Made by a program: the position numbers and the translations under genes | Notes under the pieces: generated by a model | Told to the model about the DNA's origin: nothing | What the model saw: only the letters and a program-made list of their open reading frames with translations | Databases searched by the model: none | In this document: positions 51,052 through 59,033 of the stretch, in pieces | How positions within the stretch are numbered: position 1 is the first letter of the stretch | Layout: the number at the start of each line of letters is the position of its first letter | Assembly (NCBI RefSeq): GCF_900090235.1 | Contig: NZ_LT607750.1 | Span: forward strand, 4,021,001-4,085,000 | Direction: 5' to 3' | DNA from: Micromonospora echinaurantiaca | GTDB taxonomy: Bacteria; Actinomycetota; Actinomycetes; Mycobacteriales; Micromonosporaceae | Length of the DNA stretch: 64,000 nucleotides

Positions 51052-51179
51052 GGCCGGGATCCGGGCAAGTTCTCCCGCTCTTGGCCGGCGTCCGGGCAGG
51101 ATGTCGCTCGGTCCCGGCTGGGACCGCAGGGGTTCGGACGACCGCCGCGGCGGGCGGTGGAGGGTGCGGCGGGGGCCGG

Positions 51180-52205
51180 TCAGTGACGGTGGGTGGCCAG
51201 GTAGGCGTCGATCTCGGCGTCGATCCGCTGCTTTCCGGCCGGGTCGAGGAACGAGGCGGTCACCGCGTTGCGGGCCAACGCGGCCAGCCCCTCCGGGCCG
51301 ACGTCCAGCAGCCAGGCCGCGACCGCGTACTCGTCGTTGAGGGTGGTGCCGAACATCGGCGGGTCGTCGGAGTTGATGGTGACCAGCAGCCCGGCCTCGA
51401 CCAGCTGCCGCAGCGGGTGCTCGTCGAGGCTGGCCACGGCCCGGGTGCGGACGTTCGAGGTCGGGCAGACCTCCAGCGCGATCTGCCGCTCGGCCAGGTG
51501 GCTGAGCAGCTCCGGGTCCTGCGCGGCGGAGATGCCGTGCCCGATCCGCTCCGCGCCGAGGTCGCGCAGCGCGTCCCAGACGGTCTGCGGGCCGGTGGTC
51601 TCCCCGGCGTGCGGCACCGACCGCAGCCCGGCCGCCCGGGCCTGGTCGAAGTACGGCTTGAACTGCGGCCGCGGCACGCCGATCTCGGGGCCGCCCAGGC
51701 CGAAGCTGATCAGCCCGTCCGGCTTCTCCGCCAGGCTGATCCGCAGGGTCTCCTCGGCCGCCGGCAGGCCGGCCTCGCCCGGGATGTCGAAGCACCAGCG
51801 CAGCTCGATGCCGAAGTCCGCGGCGGCCCGCTTGCGGGCGTCCTCGATCGCCTCGCAGAACGCCGGCGCCGGGATTCCCCGGTGCACGTGCGAGTAGGGC
51901 GTGACGGTCAGCTCGGCGTAGCGGACCTGCTGGCGGGCCAGCTCCCGGGCCACCTCGTGGGTGAGCAGCCAGACGTCGTCCTGGTCCCGGATCAGGTCCA
52001 CGACGGTGAGGTAGACCTCGATGAAGTGGGCGAAGTCGCGGAACGCGAAGTAGTCGGCCAGCGCCGCCGGGTCGGCCGGCACCGGGCTGCGCCCCTCGTG
52101 GCGGGCGGCCAGCTCGGCGACGATCCGGGGCGAGGCGGAGCCGACGTGGTGCACGTGCAGCTCCACCTTGGGCAGTCCGGCGATGAACGTGGGCAGGTCG
52201 GTCAC
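51180..52205 (-). CDS. add: Adenosine deaminase
   Basis: 341 residues from the GTG at 52205, overlapping the methyltransferase stop (GTGA). TIM-barrel amidohydrolase: ELHVHHVGS with zinc ligands H17 and H19, VPHAGE with the catalytic Glu, ERIGHGISA and TINSDDPPMF with the zinc Asp. Converts adenosine to inosine in purine salvage. HVHHVGS replaces the more common HLHLEGS, a form I associate with one actinobacterial subgroup, so substrate specificity could be shifted. Confidence 0.9.
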   Translation of the reverse strand: MTDLPTFIAGLPKVELHVHHVGSASPRIVAELAARHEGRSPVPADPAALADYFAFRDFAHFIEVYLTVVDLIRDQDDVWLLTHEVARELARQQVRYAELTVTPYSHVHRGIPAPAFCEAIEDARKRAAADFGIELRWCFDIPGEAGLPAAEETLRISLAEKPDGLISFGLGGPEIGVPRPQFKPYFDQARAAGLRSVPHAGETTGPQTVWDALRDLGAERIGHGISAAQDPELLSHLAERQIALEVCPTSNVRTRAVASLDEHPLRQLVEAGLLVTINSDDPPMFGTTLNDEYAVAAWLLDVGPEGLAALARNAVTASFLDPAGKQRIDAEIDAYLATHRH

Positions 52206-52996
52206 AGGTTCTCCTCGGCACGGGCGCCGGTACGGGCCACGACGAAGACGCGGCGGAACGGGAAGTACACCTGACCCTGCCGCACCGGGTACGCCTGCGC
52301 GAGGCGTACCCCCAGCTCGGCCCGGAAGTCCGCCCACCCGGCGGCGTCCAGGGCGGCCCGGACGGGGCGCAGCGCGGTCCCCTCCATCCAGGCCAGTACG
52401 GGGTGGTCCGCGTCGGCGCGGGCCGGCAGCAGGTGCACGTAGGTAGTCTCCCAGGCGTCCACCGCGCAGCCGGCACCGGTCAGCAGCCGGGCGTAGTCGA
52501 CCGGGTCGTCCACCGGGGCCTCGCGCAGTAGCGGGGCCAGCTCGGCGCGCCAGGCCGGACGGCCGGCGACCTCGCGCAGCGCCCGGTGCGAGGGAGCGTC
52601 GAAGTTTCCCGGCACCTGTACGGCCAGCCACGCCGCGGCGGGCAGTTCCCGGGCCCAGCGGGTGAGCAGCTCCTGGTGGCTGGGGACCCACTGGAGCACC
52701 GCGTTGGCCACCACCACGTCCACATCCGGGTCGGGACGCCAGTCCCGCACGTCGGCGACGGCGAAGCCGACCGGGGCGGCCAGGTCGGCGGCCCGTTCGA
52801 TCATCTCGGGCGACGAGTCCAGCCCGACCACCCGGCTGGCCGGCCAGCGGGTGGCCAGGGTGGCGGTCAGCCGGCCGGGCCCACAGCCGAGGTCGACCAC
52901 CGCACGCGGCCGGTCGGCCGCCACCCGGGCCAGCAGGTCGTGGAACGGCCGGGAGCGCTCGTCGCCGTAGCGCAGGTACGTCGTCGGATCCCACAT
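52202..52996 (-). CDS. tam: Trans-aconitate 2-methyltransferase
   Basis: 264 residues, normal length. MWDPTTYLRYGDERSRPFHDLL is the typical Tam N-terminus. SAM-binding VVDLGCGPGRLTATL, VVGLDSSPEMIERA and ANAVLQWVPSHQELL follow. It methylates trans-aconitate, an aconitase inhibitor formed from cis-aconitate. Coupled by a 4-bp overlap to the adenosine deaminase gene and divergent from an aldo/keto reductase. Confidence 0.93.
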   Translation of the reverse strand: MWDPTTYLRYGDERSRPFHDLLARVAADRPRAVVDLGCGPGRLTATLATRWPASRVVGLDSSPEMIERAADLAAPVGFAVADVRDWRPDPDVDVVVANAVLQWVPSHQELLTRWARELPAAAWLAVQVPGNFDAPSHRALREVAGRPAWRAELAPLLREAPVDDPVDYARLLTGAGCAVDAWETTYVHLLPARADADHPVLAWMEGTALRPVRAALDAAGWADFRAELGVRLAQAYPVRQGQVYFPFRRVFVVARTGARAEENL

Positions 52997-53010
52997 GCCA
53001 GCCTCCCAAA

Positions 53011-53073
53011 CCGTACGTCCGTCTTGTTAACGGTACGGGTGGTTGAGCGGGCCGGCAAGAGTCTCACTAGGCT
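53011..53073. promoter_or_regulatory. Divergent promoter region with inverted repeat
   Basis: CCGTAC (53011-53016) and GTACGG (53033-53038) form an inverted repeat with a 16-nt AT-richer spacer. TAGGCT (53068-53073) is the -10 of the + gene, whose ATG lies 7 nt further, suggesting a leaderless transcript. Confidence 0.45.
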
Positions 53074-53080
53074 CTCCGGT

Positions 53081-54064
53081 ATGGAGCAGCGCACCTTCCA
53101 CCGGCTCGGCCGGGACGTCGGCGTGATCGGCCTCGGCGCCTGGCAGCTCGGCGCCGACTGGGGCACGGTCAGCGAGGACGACGCGATGGGTGTGCTGACC
53201 GCCGCCGTCGAGGCCGGCGTGACCTTCCTGGACACCGCCGACGTCTACGGCGACGGGCGCAGCGAGCAGCTGATCGGCCGGTTCCTGCGCGACCACCCGG
53301 ACGCCGGGCTGACCGTGGCCACCAAGATAGGCCGGCGGGTGCCGCAGACGCCCGAGGCGTACACCCTGGCGAACTTTCGCGCGTGGACCGACCGGTCTCG
53401 GGCCAACCTCGGAATGGACACCCTCGACCTGGTGCAGTTGCACTGCCCGCCGACCGCCGTCTTCGCCGACGACAAGGTCTTCGACGCGCTGGACACCCTG
53501 GTCGCCGAGAAGCGGATCGCCGGCTACGGGGTCAGCGTGGAGACCTGCGACCAGGCGCTCACCGCGATCGCCCGGCCCGGCGTGGCGAGCGTGCAGATCA
53601 TCCTCAACGCGCTGCGGCTCAAGCCGCTGGAGCGGGTGCTGCCGGCCGCCGCAGCCGCCGGGGTGGGCATCATCGCCCGGGTGCCGCTGGCCAGCGGGCT
53701 GCTCTCCGGCCGCTACGACGAGCACACCACCTTCGCCCCCGACGACCACCGCAGCTACAACCGGCACGGCGAGGCGTTCGACGTCGGCGAGACGTTCTCC
53801 GGGGTCGACTTCGAGCTGGGGCTGGAAGCCGTACGCCGGCTGGTGCCGCTGGTCGGCGCGGACCGCACGATGGCGCAGTTCGCGCTGCGCTGGGTCGTCG
53901 ACCAGCCCGGGGTCACCGTGGTCATCCCCGGTGCCCGGGACGCCGGGCAGGCCGGGCGCAACGCCGCCGTGGCCGGCCTGGCGCCGCTGTCGGCGGCCGA
54001 GCAGGCCGCCGTACGGGAGGTCTACGACGAGCTGATCCGGCCGCGGGTGCACGACCGGTGGTGA
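53081..54064 (+). CDS. Aldo/keto reductase
   Basis: 327 residues from the ATG at 53081. Tetrad: D and Y in FLDTADVYGDGRSEQLIG, K in TVATKIG, H in LDLVQLHCPP. NADP-binding end VTVVIPGARDAGQAGRNAAVAG. Related to general stress or short-chain aldehyde reductases; substrate unknown. It is only about 28% similar by eye to the reductase at 41392, so the two are not recent duplicates. Confidence 0.9.
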   Translation: MEQRTFHRLGRDVGVIGLGAWQLGADWGTVSEDDAMGVLTAAVEAGVTFLDTADVYGDGRSEQLIGRFLRDHPDAGLTVATKIGRRVPQTPEAYTLANFRAWTDRSRANLGMDTLDLVQLHCPPTAVFADDKVFDALDTLVAEKRIAGYGVSVETCDQALTAIARPGVASVQIILNALRLKPLERVLPAAAAAGVGIIARVPLASGLLSGRYDEHTTFAPDDHRSYNRHGEAFDVGETFSGVDFELGLEAVRRLVPLVGADRTMAQFALRWVVDQPGVTVVIPGARDAGQAGRNAAVAGLAPLSAAEQAAVREVYDELIRPRVHDRW

Positions 54065-54110
54065 GCACGGCGGGCACCGACCGGAACCGCGTCCGGGCAG
54101 GGGTACGGCG

Positions 54111-54305
54111 GTGAGGGGCTGGTTCCGGCTCACCCTCGGGCTGCTCGCCGTGGTCGTCGGCGCGGTCTGGACGGTGCAGGGCCTGGGGTACGTCGAGGAC
54201 AGCGTGATGACCGACCAGCGGGTCTGGGCGGTGGCCGGCCCGGTGGTCGTCCTGGTTGGACTGGTCGTGCTCTGGTTCGGCCTGCGCGCCCGCCGCCGGC
54301 GCTGA
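54111..54305 (+). CDS. Small two-helix membrane protein
   Basis: 64 residues from the GTG at 54111. Hydrophobic helices at residues 6-24 and 39-58, with a basic RARRRR end. The pattern is common in short actinobacterial membrane proteins of unknown role. It follows the reductase by 46 bp on the same strand. Confidence 0.65.
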   Translation: MRGWFRLTLGLLAVVVGAVWTVQGLGYVEDSVMTDQRVWAVAGPVVVLVGLVVLWFGLRARRRR

Positions 54306-54452
54306 CCCGGCGCGCGACCCGGCCAGCCCGCGCCGCCCACCGCGATCCGGCAAGCCGCGCCGCCCACCGCGACCGGGTCAGGCGCGACCCGGCCAGCCGC
54401 GATCCGACCGAGCGCGCACGAGCCGCCGACGCAACCGCGCCGGAGACGCGGA

Positions 54453-54482
54453 AAGCCCCGTATCCCTGGGGATACGGGGCTT
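54453..54482. terminator. Bidirectional hairpin terminator
   Basis: AAGCCCCGTATCC(C) at 54453-54466 pairs with (G)GGATACGGGGCTT at 54469-54482, flanked by A and T residues. Serves the small membrane gene on + and the cold-shock gene on -. Confidence 0.8.
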
Positions 54483-54539
54483 CACGTCGATCCGAGGGGC
54501 CGGATCACCCACTGGCCGACGGGCGCCGGCCGGCGCTGC

Positions 54540-54743
54540 TCAGATCGGGCGGACCTGCTCAGCCTGCGGGCCCTTCTGGCCCTGGGCGATCTCGAACTCC
54601 ACCCGCTGGTTCTCCTCCAGCGTGCGGTAGCCGCTGGTCTGGATGGCCGAGAAGTGGACGAACACGTCAGCACCCCCGCCGTCGACGGTGATGAAGCCGA
54701 AGCCCTTGTCAGCGTTGAACCACTTCACGGTTCCCTGCGCCAT
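54540..54743 (-). CDS. Cold-shock protein
   Basis: 67 residues, a single CspA/CspB-type OB fold. RNP1 KGFGFI and RNP2 VFVHF are intact, with the start [17 protein letters not shown]. It binds single-stranded RNA or DNA as an RNA chaperone. AGAAGGAGAT precedes the ATG. A leader of roughly 155 nt with repeated elements precedes it, suggesting control at the RNA level. Confidence 0.96.
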   Translation of the reverse strand: MAQGTVKWFNADKGFGFITVDGGGADVFVHFSAIQTSGYRTLEENQRVEFEIAQGQKGPQAEQVRPI

Positions 54744-54910
54744 GTGTATCTCCTTCTAAAACTGGCGGCCGAGCACGCCGTGCGGCCGGTTGGCCGTTTT
54801 CGAGCAGCGGTGCCTGAGGCGGCCCCCACGAAGGAGACTTCTCTCAACCCACGCCATCTCTCAACAGCGTGGAACAGCAAACCACGTACGCAAAAACTCT
54901 GCACAGCCTA
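54744..54910 (-). promoter_or_regulatory. Long 5' leader and promoter of the cold-shock gene
   Basis: Minus-strand -10 TAGGCT (54905-54910) puts the transcript start about 155 nt before the ATG. The leader has two GTTGAGAG repeats (positions 54841-54848 and 54858-54865). A 6-bp stem, CCACGC with GCGTGG (54849-54854 and 54867-54872), encloses one of them. GC is visibly lower than in the surroundings. csp leaders in other bacteria act as RNA thermosensors; here that is inference. Confidence 0.5.
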
Positions 54911-54983
54911 CCCGACGAAATTCTCCGACATGTGACCTGACGGATGCCGGAGATCCGCTGGGTGGGCGCTTACCGCCATGCGA

Positions 54984-55011
54984 AAGGCCCCCTCACCGAC
55001 CGGCTCGGGGG
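54984..55011 (-). terminator. Terminator of the holin/DUF3618/DUF4235 operon
   Basis: GGCCCCC (54984-54990) with GGGGGCC (55005-55011). On the minus strand the stem is followed by TTT, as in an intrinsic terminator. Confidence 0.6.
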
Positions 55012-55028
55012 CCCCACGCGAACTCGTC

Positions 55029-55301
55029 TCAGTCCGGCCAGTGGCCGGTCAGCCGGCGTACGCCGACCGCGCCGCCACGGTCCACTGCGGCCCGGACGAC
55101 CGCGAAGATGGCGCCCTGCAACGCCGCCGCGGCCAGCACCTCGCCCCAGCCGCGGTCCTCGTCGGTGGCGCTGGGCGCCTCGCCGTCGCCCGCGGTCAGC
55201 TTCCAGACCTGCCGGAAGATGGCGCCGGCGACGGTACCGGCGGCGAGGCCCAGCAGGACCCCGACCGGCTTGTACGCGGCCCTGTTGATACTCCTGCTCA
55301 C
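55029..55301 (-). CDS. DUF4235 membrane protein
   Basis: 90 residues. Two hydrophobic segments: YKPVGVLLGLAAGTVAGAIF and GEVLAAAALQGAIFAVVRAAVDRGG. FRQVWKLTAG and the dual-helix layout mark DUF4235. Last of three coupled genes; the ATG overlaps the upstream stop by 4 bp. These genes are regularly found together in actinobacteria, but their role is unknown. Confidence 0.9.
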   Translation of the reverse strand: MSRSINRAAYKPVGVLLGLAAGTVAGAIFRQVWKLTAGDGEAPSATDEDRGWGEVLAAAALQGAIFAVVRAAVDRGGAVGVRRLTGHWPD

Positions 55302-55642
55302 CTACGCCTCCCCCGGATGATCAACAACACGATCGCGGCGGCCACCGCGCCGGCCGCCAGCGCGGCGAGCGGCGCCGGGTTGCGGCGTACCGCCTGGCTC
55401 CGCTCCTGCGCCTGGGTCCGGGCGACCTGCGCCTTCTGGGTGGCCTGCCCGCGCACCCGGGCCATGGTCTGCGCCGCCTGCTCCCGCATCCGCTCCTTCG
55501 CCTGGTCGGCCGAGGACCGCAGGCGGGCCTTGACGTCGGCCTTCGCGGCCAACGCCTCCATTGTCTCGCCCAGCTCGACCCGGGTCCGCCGGATCTCCTC
55601 GCGGAGCGCCTCGGTGTCCGGGCCCCTGCCGTTGCCGGTCAT
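55298..55642 (-). CDS. DUF3618 protein
   Basis: 114 residues. N-terminal EALREEIRRTRVELGETMEALAAKADVKARL is the DUF3618 signature. A long Ala/Gln/Arg coiled-coil region and one C-terminal membrane helix (PLAALAAGAVAAAIVLLIIRGRRR) follow. Overlaps both neighbours by 4 bp, so the three proteins are likely made in fixed ratio. Confidence 0.92.
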   Translation of the reverse strand: MTGNGRGPDTEALREEIRRTRVELGETMEALAAKADVKARLRSSADQAKERMREQAAQTMARVRGQATQKAQVARTQAQERSQAVRRNPAPLAALAAGAVAAAIVLLIIRGRRR

Positions 55643-56073
55643 CCCCGTCCCCTGTCCTTCACCGCTGCGGCGACGGTGTCCACGTCTGCCCGGACGCTGC
55701 GCACCGTGGCCGCGGGCACCGGCGGGACCGCACGGCTGACCTGCTTCTTGCCGATCAGGGCGAGGACGCCGGCCACCAGGAACAGCGCCACCGCCACGAT
55801 CAGGGCGGCGAGCCAGGCGGGCATGGCCAGGTCCAGCAGCAGGATCGCGGTGGCGACCAGGGCACCGAGACCGTAGAGCGCCAGCGCCCCGCCACCGCCG
55901 AAGAGGCCGATGCCGATGCCGGCGTGCTTGCCCTTCTGGGCCAGCTCCGCCCGGGCCAGTGCCAGCTCGTCGCGGACCAGCCGGGAGACCTGCTCCGCGG
56001 CCCGCTGCACCAGCTCGGCGGTGGACGGCTCGCTCCCGTTGCGGGATGTGCGGGCGTTCGCCACGTCAGCCAT
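55639..56073 (-). CDS. Phage-holin-superfamily (Actino_Holin/DUF1469) membrane protein
   Basis: 144 residues. STAELVQRAAEQVSRLVRDELALARAELAQKGKHAGIG is typical. Two closely spaced membrane helices follow (residues about 52-75 and 83-108), then a basic tail. Despite the name, chromosomal members are not phage lysis genes and no phage genes are nearby. First gene of the three-gene operon; GGAGG lies before the ATG. Confidence 0.9.
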   Translation of the reverse strand: MADVANARTSRNGSEPSTAELVQRAAEQVSRLVRDELALARAELAQKGKHAGIGIGLFGGGGALALYGLGALVATAILLLDLAMPAWLAALIVAVALFLVAGVLALIGKKQVSRAVPPVPAATVRSVRADVDTVAAAVKDRGRG

Positions 56074-56338
56074 GCTGTCCTCCTTTCATCATCACCGCGC
56101 TGTATGCCCGGAGTCGCCGCCCGTCAATCCTGGGTGCGACCGCCGGAGGGCCCGGACCACCGCGTCCCGGGAACCGGCCGGTGCCGGCGCGGGATCAACG
56201 GCGTCGCGCAGCGTCCCCACGAATCGCCCGGTCAAACTTCCCGAGCCGGCGGGATGGACGCGCTCCGCGCAGGCGGCACCATCCATGCCCACCCCTCCCA
56301 ACGCCCCCCACCCCGTCAGGTCACGACCGGGCCGCACG
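56074..56338. other. Intergenic region, no gene seen
   Basis: 265 bp upstream of the holin-like operon and downstream of the mscS-like gene. It should hold the operon promoter (AT-richer near 56080-56100). No convincing reading frame or repeat. Confidence 0.4.
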
Positions 56339-56375
56339 GACGAGCCCCCGGCCGCGGGGCGGCCGGGGGCTCGTC
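56339..56375 (-). terminator. Hairpin terminator after the mscS-like gene
   Basis: 16-bp perfect stem (56339-56354 with 56360-56375), 5-nt loop, 14 bp after the stop. Confidence 0.75.
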
Positions 56376-56389
56376 CGGATCGGTGGCGG

Positions 56390-57586
56390 TCAGCGGCGGG
56401 CGTCGACCGGTTCCTCCGGGCCGACGAACGCCTCGCTGCGCGCGTCGCCGTCGTCGCTGCCGCCGAACACCCGGGCGTCGTCGGGCGGGTCACCCTCCAC
56501 CCGGCGGCGGACCGGCCGGCGCGGCTGCACCCACTGCCACGGCAGGCTGCCGCCGGCGTCGCCGACCTCGGCGCGCATCCGGGGCAGGGCGGTCGGGCGC
56601 TGGTCCCGCACCCAGGCGACCAGGTGCTCGCGCACCAGGCAGCGCAGGTCCCAGAGGCTGCCCGCGTCAGCGGCGCTGACCAGCGCGCGGACGGTGATCG
56701 TGCCGCCGGTGGCGTCGGTCACCTGGAGGACACAGACCCGGCGGTCCCACAGGTCGCTGCTCTCCACCAGCCGGCGCAGTTCCTCCCGCATCGCCTGCAC
56801 CGGGATCGCCCAGTCCACGTCGAACTCGGCGGTGCCCAGCACCGCCGCCTCGGTGCGGGTCCAGTTCTGGAACGGGGTGCTGGTGAAGTACGAGGTGGGC
56901 AGGATGAGCCGCCGGTCGTCCCAGATCTGGACCACCACGTAGGTCAGCGTCAGCTCCTCGATCCGGCCCCACTCCCCCTCGACGACGACCACGTCGTCGA
57001 GGCGTACCGCGTCGCTGAAGGCGAGCTGGAGGCCGGCGAAGACGTTGCCCAGCAGGCTCTGCGCGGCCAGCGCGGCGACCACACCGGCGACACCGGCCGA
57101 GGTCAGCACGCCGGCGCCGATGCCGCGCACGCTGGGGAAGGTCATCAGCATCACGCCGACGGCCAGCACCACGATCACCGCGATGGTCAGCCGGCGCAGC
57201 ATCACCACCTGGGTTCGCACCCGGCGGGCGTGCCGGTTGTCCGGCACGTCGACCCGGAACCGGGCGAGCGCGGTGTCCTCCACCACCACCAGCAGCGCGG
57301 CGACCAGCCAGGCCACGCTGGCGATCACCGCGAGCACCAGCAGGTGCAGCAGCACCTGCCGCCAGTCGGTGCCGACCGCGTACCCGGTGCTGAACCGGAC
57401 GGCGAACTGGACCGCGAGCACCGTGGCGACCACCTGGAACGGTCGGTGCGCGTGGTCGGTGAGTTCGGTCATCAGCAGCGAGCGCCGGCCGAGCCGGCGG
57501 ATCACCCGGTGCACCACCTCGACCAGGGTGAGTGCGATCGCCGCCGCGGCGAGCGCGGCGACGATCGTACCGAGGTAACTCTGCAC
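56390..57586 (-). CDS. MscS-type mechanosensitive channel
   Basis: 398 residues from the GTG at 57586; a longer upstream frame is not supported. Four to five membrane helices, with the pore helix and beta domain in the conserved block GVAGVVAALAAQSLLGNVFAGLQLAFSDAVRLDDVVVVEGEWGRIEELTLTYVVV. A C-terminal alpha/beta domain and a disordered acidic tail follow. It would release solutes on osmotic downshock. Near other small envelope genes. Confidence 0.9.
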   Translation of the reverse strand: MQSYLGTIVAALAAAAIALTLVEVVHRVIRRLGRRSLLMTELTDHAHRPFQVVATVLAVQFAVRFSTGYAVGTDWRQVLLHLLVLAVIASVAWLVAALLVVVEDTALARFRVDVPDNRHARRVRTQVVMLRRLTIAVIVVLAVGVMLMTFPSVRGIGAGVLTSAGVAGVVAALAAQSLLGNVFAGLQLAFSDAVRLDDVVVVEGEWGRIEELTLTYVVVQIWDDRRLILPTSYFTSTPFQNWTRTEAAVLGTAEFDVDWAIPVQAMREELRRLVESSDLWDRRVCVLQVTDATGGTITVRALVSAADAGSLWDLRCLVREHLVAWVRDQRPTALPRMRAEVGDAGGSLPWQWVQPRRPVRRRVEGDPPDDARVFGGSDDGDARSEAFVGPEEPVDARR

Positions 57587-57665
57587 AGGTACTGCTCCCT
57601 CCAACCGGGCGGTGGTGCTACGGGCAAAGGCCCAATGGTGCCCGGCTGACCCGGAATCGACCAGT

Positions 57666-58487
57666 TCAGACCTTCCGGTAGCGGGACTGGAGGAAGCAGA
57701 AGATGCCGAAGGCGGCGATACCGAGGGCGACCAGGGTGAGGAGGACCTGGCCGTACGACTGCTCGCGCAGCGTACGCAGCGCGGCGTCCAGGCCACGGGC
57801 CTTCTCCGGGTCGTAGTTCACCGCGGCCACGATCACCAGCAGGCCCGCGATGCCGTACGCGATGCCCTTGGCGACGTAGCCGGCGATGCCGAGTCGGCGC
57901 GCCAACTGCCGGGTGCGGGGCCGCATCTCGCCGAGCTTGAGGTGCTTCTCGAAGCGCTTGACGAGCCCGTAGATCACCAGACCGACGCCGATCGCGGCGA
58001 GCACCAGCCCGGCCAGCCCGACCAGCCAGCGGCCGCCGCTGGACTCCATCGCCCGCCCGGTGAGCGCCTCCTGCTGGTCGGCGCTGTTCGAGCCGGCGTC
58101 GGAGAACACCTTGTAGGCGGTCCAGGCGAAGTAGAGGTAGACGAGGGTCCGGCCGAGCGACGCCAGCCGCTCCCAGACCCGTTCCTTGCCCCGCTCGACG
58201 CGGTGCCCGACGGCCGCCTCCAGCGCCTGCCAGATGGCCATGGCGAGCAGGCCGACGGCGATCGCGACGACCAGGAACCTGCCCAGCGGCTGGGCGGCGA
58301 GGGTACGCAGCGCGCCGGACTGGTCGCCGTCGTCGGCGGAGTTGCCGAACGCGATCTGCAGCGCCAACCAGGCGAAGAGCAGGTGCACGATGCCGTAGCC
58401 GATGAAACCGACCCGGGCCAGTAGTTCGAGCCACCGGCTGTTCGCCGTGCGGGCGGCGGTGGCTTCCGCGTTCCAGGTGAGTGACAT
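57666..58487 (-). CDS. DUF1206 membrane protein
   Basis: 273 residues from the ATG at 58487. Six membrane helices arranged as three similar pairs, each with a Y-G-x-V or Y-x-A-K-G motif (RVGFIGYGIVHLLFAW; LGRTLVYLYFAWTAYKV; LGIAGYVAKGIAYGIAGL). This triplication is the hallmark of DUF1206. Function unknown. Confidence 0.92.
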   Translation of the reverse strand: MSLTWNAEATAARTANSRWLELLARVGFIGYGIVHLLFAWLALQIAFGNSADDGDQSGALRTLAAQPLGRFLVVAIAVGLLAMAIWQALEAAVGHRVERGKERVWERLASLGRTLVYLYFAWTAYKVFSDAGSNSADQQEALTGRAMESSGGRWLVGLAGLVLAAIGVGLVIYGLVKRFEKHLKLGEMRPRTRQLARRLGIAGYVAKGIAYGIAGLLVIVAAVNYDPEKARGLDAALRTLREQSYGQVLLTLVALGIAAFGIFCFLQSRYRKV

Positions 58488-58548
58488 GGCGCCACAATCT
58501 CCGAACGCGAAGATTTCCAAACGTCGAGCCACCGCCGCCCCGGCCCGG

Positions 58549-58914
58549 TCAGCTCCCCGGGTTGCGGGAAACGCGGATCTTGACCTCCTGGTCGGTGACG
58601 CTGTCCACGGTCACCCCGAGGCCGCCGACCTCGGCGGCCTGCTGGCCGACGGTGAGCGTCAACTGCTCGCCGGCGACCTCGACGGTCACCTGGTCGCCCT
58701 GTGCGCCGATCAGCTTCGCCTCGACGCCGAGGATGGTGGCGCTGGCGTCGACGCCGCGGTCGAAGGTGACCGTGCAGGCGTCCAGCCCGCAGTCGGTGGA
58801 GGCGCCGTCGGAGCTGCAACCGGCCAGCACGGCGACGCCGAGCGCCAGGCCGGCCAGCAGGCCGGCGGCCCGGCGGGTGGGGGTCAGCGGAAAGTCAACG
58901 CGTCGGTTCGTCAC
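58549..58914 (-). CDS. Small lipoprotein of unknown function
   Basis: 121 residues from the GTG at 58914: a minus-strand -10 TACCCT lies 7 nt upstream, so the transcript is probably leaderless. Lipobox VLAGCSS. The mature part contains a likely disulfide (TDCGLDACTVTF) and a beta-rich domain VTVEVAGEQLTLTVGQQAAEVGGLGVTVDSVTDQEVKIRV. Two minus-strand genes follow. Confidence 0.75.
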   Translation of the reverse strand: MTNRRVDFPLTPTRRAAGLLAGLALGVAVLAGCSSDGASTDCGLDACTVTFDRGVDASATILGVEAKLIGAQGDQVTVEVAGEQLTLTVGQQAAEVGGLGVTVDSVTDQEVKIRVSRNPGS

Positions 58915-59033
58915 CCGGCCAAGGGTACGAGACACCGGCGACCCCGGCCGCCCGCGGTGATCAACCCGCCGGCCCGCCGGCCCCGCTCCGGTCGGCGCGA
59001 CCGCTGCTCGCGGGTCGGGTTAGGGTCCCGGGC

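Noticed and set aside
50781..51068. 95-codon minus-strand frame across the palindromic repeat
   Set aside because: It runs through both arms of the repeat, has no ribosome-binding site and shows no recognisable domain.
55639..56073. Prophage remnant suggested by the holin-like gene
   Set aside because: Chromosomal Actino_Holin/DUF1469 proteins are common and no phage structural, integrase or lysis genes are nearby.
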